This document shows positions 5,948-8,506 of a DNA stretch of 8,506 nucleotides, piece after piece. The notes beneath the pieces were generated by a model. That model was not told where the DNA came from. It did not search any database and saw nothing but the letters and a program-made list of their open reading frames with translations. Each line of letters begins with the position of its first letter. Within the stretch, counting starts at the first letter, position 1. The stretch is from an uncultured Selenomonadaceae bacterium (GTDB lineage Bacteria; Bacillota; Negativicutes; Selenomonadales; Selenomonadaceae): NCBI GenBank assembly GCA_905236145.1, contig CAJOOE010000160.1, positions 1 through 8,506 of the forward strand, written 5' to 3'. Made by a program: the position numbers and the translations under genes.

Positions 5948-7702
5948 ATGCAGTGGATGGACAACATGAAAGTAGCTTACAAGTTACTTCTGCTTGACGT
6001 TGTGGCTCTGATTTGTACCGCCATCTTGGGACTTATCGGTTACTCGGCGGTTGATGAGGCAAAGAGCAAATTGGAAACAATGTACAATCGTTATTTCCAA
6101 TCGGTTTATCACGTCGGCAGGATTCGGTACAACGTGAGATATGCCCAGATTCAGGCGGCTATGGCTCCGCTTTCCGACGATCCGGCTTTGTTCCAATCTC
6201 GCCAAGAAAAATTTAATAACGCACTCAAGGACGGCGAGGCGTCTTTGGTGGAATACGAAAAAATTGTTGCCGATGATGCGGCTTTGGTTGCACAGATCAA
6301 CACGGTTAAGAAAGACATAGCCGATTTTAAAGATGCCGCCTCAAAATCTCTTGCGATGCGTCCGCCGGCAGAGGCGGCAACCGACAGAATGGTTATGGCA
6401 AATCACAGAAATGCGGCTATGGATTTCTATGAGGACAATGTTATGCCGAAAGCCGTTGCACTCGGTAACGTCAGTGCCGAAATGCAGGCTGCCGTCATGG
6501 AACGTTCCGACGCAATGATGAAACAGAGCGAAGAAGACATTAAAAATACCGTCATGGAAATGATCATCGCGTGTGTAGTCGTTGCTTTCCTTCTCGTGGT
6601 CATCAGTTTCTTCATCGTCAAAGCGGTCACCAATCCGCTCGATCGTCTTATCGCCTTGTTCAAACGTCTTGAAAACGGCGACTTCCGTCCGGCTAAAGAG
6701 GCTCTGCAACAACGCGGTGACGAATTCGGCGTACTCGAAAGCGGCGTCGAAAAAATGCGTGATACAATCAATAAACTTATGCGTCAGACCAGCGTTTCCG
6801 CAGAACAGCTTGCGGCATCTTCCGAAGAACTTACCGCAAGTGCTCACCAGTCCGCTCAAGCGTCCGAACAGGTCGCTCAATCCGTCACAACTTCCGCGAG
6901 TGCGGTCGTCGAACAGCAACAAGATGTCGGCGACGCTATGGAAGCTATCGACGGTGCCATGGAATCAATTCAACTCCTTCAAAAGACGGCAAATTCCGTT
7001 TCCGGTCATGCGGCGGAATCCAATACACAGGCATCTGCCGGCGGCGAAGCGGTCGAAACCGCAGTCAATCAGATTATCAGCGTCGAACAGATTGTCAACA
7101 GCTCTGCGGCAACCGTCGATAAACTCGGCAAACGTTCGCAGGAAATCGGTCAGATCGTCGAGGCTATCAGCAGCATTGCGGAACAGACAAACCTCCTTGC
7201 TCTCAACGCGGCTATCGAGGCTGCCCGTGCAGGTGAACACGGTCGCGGATTTGCGGTCGTTTCCGAAGAAGTCAGAAAACTTGCCGAAGAGTCACAGGAA
7301 GCGGCTCAAAAGATCGGCACTCTCATTTCCGATATTCAGGAAGATACCACTGCGGCTGTCGATTCCATGCAAAAAGGTAATGCGGCGGTTAAAGAAGGTA
7401 CTCAATCCGTCGAAAGACTCCGCGATACATTTGAAAAGATTCGTCTTGCGTCCGACAACGTCGCGACAGAGGCTCGCAACATGGTAACCGAACTTGCCGC
7501 GATCGCCGACGCAACCGAAAACATCAAGGAAAAATCGCAAAAGATTTCCGATGCCGGCGGCAAAGTTTCCACCGAAATGGAAAGCGTTTCCGCCGCGTCC
7601 GAACAGCAGTCCGCCTCTGCGGAAGAAATTGCGTCCGCCAGTGACGAACTTGCAAGACTTGCTCAGGGCTTGCAGAACTCTTTGCAGGTATTCCAATTCT
7701 AA
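5948..7702 (+). CDS. Methyl-accepting chemotaxis protein, four-helix-bundle sensor type
   Basis: A 584-residue transmembrane chemoreceptor that passes ligand signals to CheA/CheW at the cell pole. Layout: short cytoplasmic N-terminus, membrane segment about 11-33, an all-helical periplasmic domain about 34-202 resembling the 4HB_MCP family, membrane segment about 203-225, HAMP about 226-278, and a long coiled-coil signalling domain about 280-575. The hairpin tip EQTNLLALNAAIEAARAGE (412-430) is the hallmark CheA/CheW contact region, and Glu/Gln-Ala-rich methylation helices flank it. There is no CheR/CheB-tethering pentapeptide; the protein ends in VFQF. Codon use differs from its neighbours (more TTC, AAC, ATC, CGT and CTC), as in highly expressed genes. 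It is probably a single-gene unit with a sigma-28-like promoter and its own terminator. The ligand is unknown. Confidence 0.95.
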   Translation: MQWMDNMKVAYKLLLLDVVALICTAILGLIGYSAVDEAKSKLETMYNRYFQSVYHVGRIRYNVRYAQIQAAMAPLSDDPALFQSRQEKFNNALKDGEASLVEYEKIVADDAALVAQINTVKKDIADFKDAASKSLAMRPPAEAATDRMVMANHRNAAMDFYEDNVMPKAVALGNVSAEMQAAVMERSDAMMKQSEEDIKNTVMEMIIACVVVAFLLVVISFFIVKAVTNPLDRLIALFKRLENGDFRPAKEALQQRGDEFGVLESGVEKMRDTINKLMRQTSVSAEQLAASSEELTASAHQSAQASEQVAQSVTTSASAVVEQQQDVGDAMEAIDGAMESIQLLQKTANSVSGHAAESNTQASAGGEAVETAVNQIISVEQIVNSSAATVDKLGKRSQEIGQIVEAISSIAEQTNLLALNAAIEAARAGEHGRGFAVVSEEVRKLAEESQEAAQKIGTLISDIQEDTTAAVDSMQKGNAAVKEGTQSVERLRDTFEKIRLASDNVATEARNMVTELAAIADATENIKEKSQKISDAGGKVSTEMESVSAASEQQSASAEEIASASDELARLAQGLQNSLQVFQF

Positions 7703-7728
7703 ACGAAAAATTTTTCACGGTCATAAAC

Positions 7729-7764
7729 AAAGAACCCTTGTCGATTTTCGGCGAGGGTTCTTTT
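7729..7764 (+). terminator. Strong hairpin terminator after the MCP gene
   Basis: AAAGAACCCT at 7729-7738 pairs perfectly with AGGGTTCTTT at 7754-7763. Pairing continues inward through 7739-7743 with 7749-7753 (including two G-U pairs), leaving a 5-base loop at 7744-7748. TTTT at 7761-7764 provides the tail. It begins 26 bases after the MCP stop codon and separates that gene from the next. Confidence 0.85.
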
Positions 7765-7789
7765 ACCGATTGTTTCAAAAAAATTTTAC

Positions 7790-7811
7790 GTCCGACAAAA
7801 TTTTACCGGAC
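7790..7811. repeat. Imperfect palindrome upstream of the last promoter
   Basis: GTCCG at 7790-7794 and CGGAC at 7807-7811 face each other across ACAAAATTTTAC, whose AAAATTTT centre is also palindromic, giving a 22-bp imperfect palindrome. It ends about 22 bases before the sigma-H-like -35 element, a common place for an activator site. No regulator is identified, and the site may be chance. Confidence 0.3.
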
Positions 7812-7833
7812 TTGCCGACGAAAACAATTTCTT

Positions 7834-7860
7834 GCAGGAATTTTTACAGGCTCGTCGAAA
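7834..7860 (+). promoter_or_regulatory. Sigma-H-like promoter for the repeat-tailed membrane gene
   Basis: GCAGGAATT at 7834-7842 is a perfect match to the sigma-H -35 consensus RnAGGAwWW. After exactly 11 bases comes GTCGAAA at 7854-7860, one mismatch from RnnGAAT. The transcript would start near 7867, giving a leader of about 62 bases. The element lies between the MCP terminator and the next gene, where a promoter is needed. Confidence 0.55.
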
Positions 7861-7876
7861 AGGCAGAATTATGAAT

Positions 7877-7922
7877 CCGGACGGCGGTCGATACCGCTCC
7901 GGCTTTTGAAAAAACCGGAGGG
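7877..7922 (+). promoter_or_regulatory. Leader with two mutually exclusive hairpins, one masking the ribosome binding site
   Basis: Hairpin A: CCGGA at 7877-7881 and GCGGT at 7884-7888 pair with ACCGC at 7893-7897 and TCCGG at 7898-7902, with loop CGAT and a 2-base bulge. Hairpin B: CTCCGG at 7897-7902 pairs perfectly with CCGGAG at 7915-7920, which overlaps the Shine-Dalgarno GGAGGG at 7917-7922. The segment 7897-7902 is shared, so only one hairpin can form: A would leave the ribosome binding site free and B would hide it. A 12-codon frame, MNPDGGRYRSGF, at 7871-7909 overlaps hairpin A and could couple translation. No known riboswitch class is recognised. Confidence 0.4.
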
Positions 7923-7928
7923 ATTGAT

Positions 7929-8506
7929 TTGACATTTTTCCTTATAGTGCCGAGCGTCATGACAGTCACGATATTGTTGACGCACGGAGCCGCAAACAAA
8001 TTGGGCTTGCAAATTCGTTACGGGTCACTGTTTCTCTGTGCATTGTTCGCGATTTCGGCTGATGTTTTGTCTGCTGCACTTTCTCCGCAACTCGGAAATA
8101 TGTATTTCCCGGCACTCGGAGGAATAATTTTGACTTCGGCGTTGCTGGTGACTTTAATCAACAGATTTTGGGTAAAAAAGGAAATTGCGGCACAAGCAGA
8201 ATTTGAGGAGGAAGTAAAAGCCGCTTACCTTGCCGAAACTCAAAAAATTCCGATACCCGAAAACGTCGCAAGGGAAGTCGAATCACCGGAGCCGGAGGAA
8301 GTCGAAAAGCCGGAAGTAAAACCGGAAATTTCAAAACCGACTTTGACGAAACCGGAATTAAAAAAATCGCCGGAGCCGGAGAAAATCGAAAAGCCGGAAG
8401 TAAAGTCGGAAACTTCAAAACCGACTTTGACGAAACCGGAATTAAAGAAATTGCCGGAGCCGGAGAAAATCGAAAAGCCGGAAGTAAAGTCGGAAACTTC
8501 AAAACC
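7929..8506 (+). CDS. Membrane protein with Pro/Glu/Lys-rich repeat tail, 3' end outside the window
   Basis: An open frame of 192 codons with no stop before the window end. TTG at 7929 follows GGAGGG (7917-7922) by 6 bases. The protein opens MTFFLIVPSVMTVTILLTHG and has three hydrophobic stretches, about 3-18, 32-51 and 60-79. A charged segment follows (WVKKEIAAQAEFEEEVKAAY), and from residue 119 a tail of 28-residue repeats rich in Pro, Glu, Lys and Thr (PEPEKIEKPEVK...KPTLTKPELKK). The repeats probably form an extended linker to a further domain, by analogy with other proteins having such spacers. Two hairpins in the leader could control its translation, and its promoter looks sigma-H-like. 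The family is not recognised and no function is assigned. A minus-strand frame open through the repeats (8158-8502) is a by-product of their composition. Confidence 0.75.
   Translation, partial: MTFFLIVPSVMTVTILLTHGAANKLGLQIRYGSLFLCALFAISADVLSAALSPQLGNMYFPALGGIILTSALLVTLINRFWVKKEIAAQAEFEEEVKAAYLAETQKIPIPENVAREVESPEPEEVEKPEVKPEISKPTLTKPELKKSPEPEKIEKPEVKSETSKPTLTKPELKKLPEPEKIEKPEVKSETSK
8283..8506 (+). repeat. 84-bp in-frame tandem repeat
   Basis: Unit 1 spans 8283-8366, unit 2 spans 8367-8450, and unit 3 starts at 8451 and is cut by the window end. Each unit is exactly 84 bases (28 codons). Units 2 and 3 differ at only one base over the 56 that can be compared (TCG versus TTG in the first codon), while unit 1 has several differences, so the 2-3 duplication is recent. 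The unit encodes xPEPExxEKPEVKxExSKPTLTKPELKK. Copy number may vary between strains and the array may be collapsed in short-read assemblies. Confidence 0.93.

Noticed and set aside
5851..5996. 48-codon open stretch reading through the MCP start, with a protein-like run
   Set aside because: It has no ATG, GTG or TTG start, overlaps the convincing MCP start and ribosome binding site, and a stop-free run of this length is not rare by chance.
6582..7487. 301-codon plus-strand frame inside the MCP gene
   Set aside because: It is a frame shadow of the MCP signalling domain with low-complexity basic composition and no ribosome binding site.
7738..7932. 64-codon plus-strand frame between the MCP gene and the last gene
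   Set aside because: Its start lies inside the MCP terminator hairpin and it overlaps the promoter and leader of the next gene; composition is not protein-like.
8158..8502. Minus-strand open frame across the 84-bp repeats
   Set aside because: It is open only because the Pro/Glu/Lys codons of the repeat have no reverse-strand stops; it has no ribosome binding site and the plus frame has membrane segments and a good start.

Overview
This 8.5 kb stretch looks like part of a chromosome from a motile anaerobe of the Firmicutes lineage. The evidence is strong GGAGG-type ribosome binding sites, TTG starts, a pair of radical SAM heme-synthesis enzymes of the AhbC/AhbD (NirJ1/NirJ2) type, and promoter-like sequences that fit Bacillus-type sigma-H and flagellar sigma-28 consensuses. 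A Negativicutes relative (the Selenomonas/Sporomusa side) would fit best, but that is inference; there is no rRNA or other firm taxonomic marker. All convincing genes lie on the + strand and no mobile element is visible.

Region 1 (1-3935) is a tight three-gene operon: ahbC, a membrane-bound HD-GYP cyclic-di-GMP phosphodiesterase, and ahbD, with gaps of 24 and 19 bases. AhbC and AhbD are predicted to catalyse the last two steps of siroheme-dependent heme b synthesis (12,18-didecarboxysiroheme to Fe-coproporphyrin III to heme b). A sensor phosphodiesterase sits between them. A 7-bp tandem repeat lies in the leader of ahbC and a hairpin terminator follows ahbD.

Region 2 (3920-5744) is a single gene for a REC-GGDEF-EAL protein. 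Its receiver domain lacks the phospho-acceptor Asp and the conserved Lys, and its GGDEF motif is destroyed, but its EAL phosphodiesterase site is intact. Its likely promoter is sigma-H-like and overlaps the right arm of the ahbD terminator.

Region 3 (5770-7764) is a methyl-accepting chemotaxis protein with a sigma-28-like promoter, a roughly 130-base leader and a strong terminator.

Region 4 (7765-8506) holds a second sigma-H-like promoter, a leader with two mutually exclusive hairpins (one would mask the ribosome binding site), and the 5' part of a gene that runs off the window. That gene encodes three membrane segments followed by a Pro/Glu/Lys-rich tail built of exact 84-bp (28-residue) tandem repeats.

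Taken together, the window holds two predicted cyclic-di-GMP-degrading enzymes and no functional cyclase, next to heme synthesis and chemotaxis. This suggests that respiration or redox capacity, motility and cyclic-di-GMP level may be coordinated. No clearly new defence or mobile system is visible. The most novel candidates are the phosphodiesterase inside the heme operon and the leader of the last gene.
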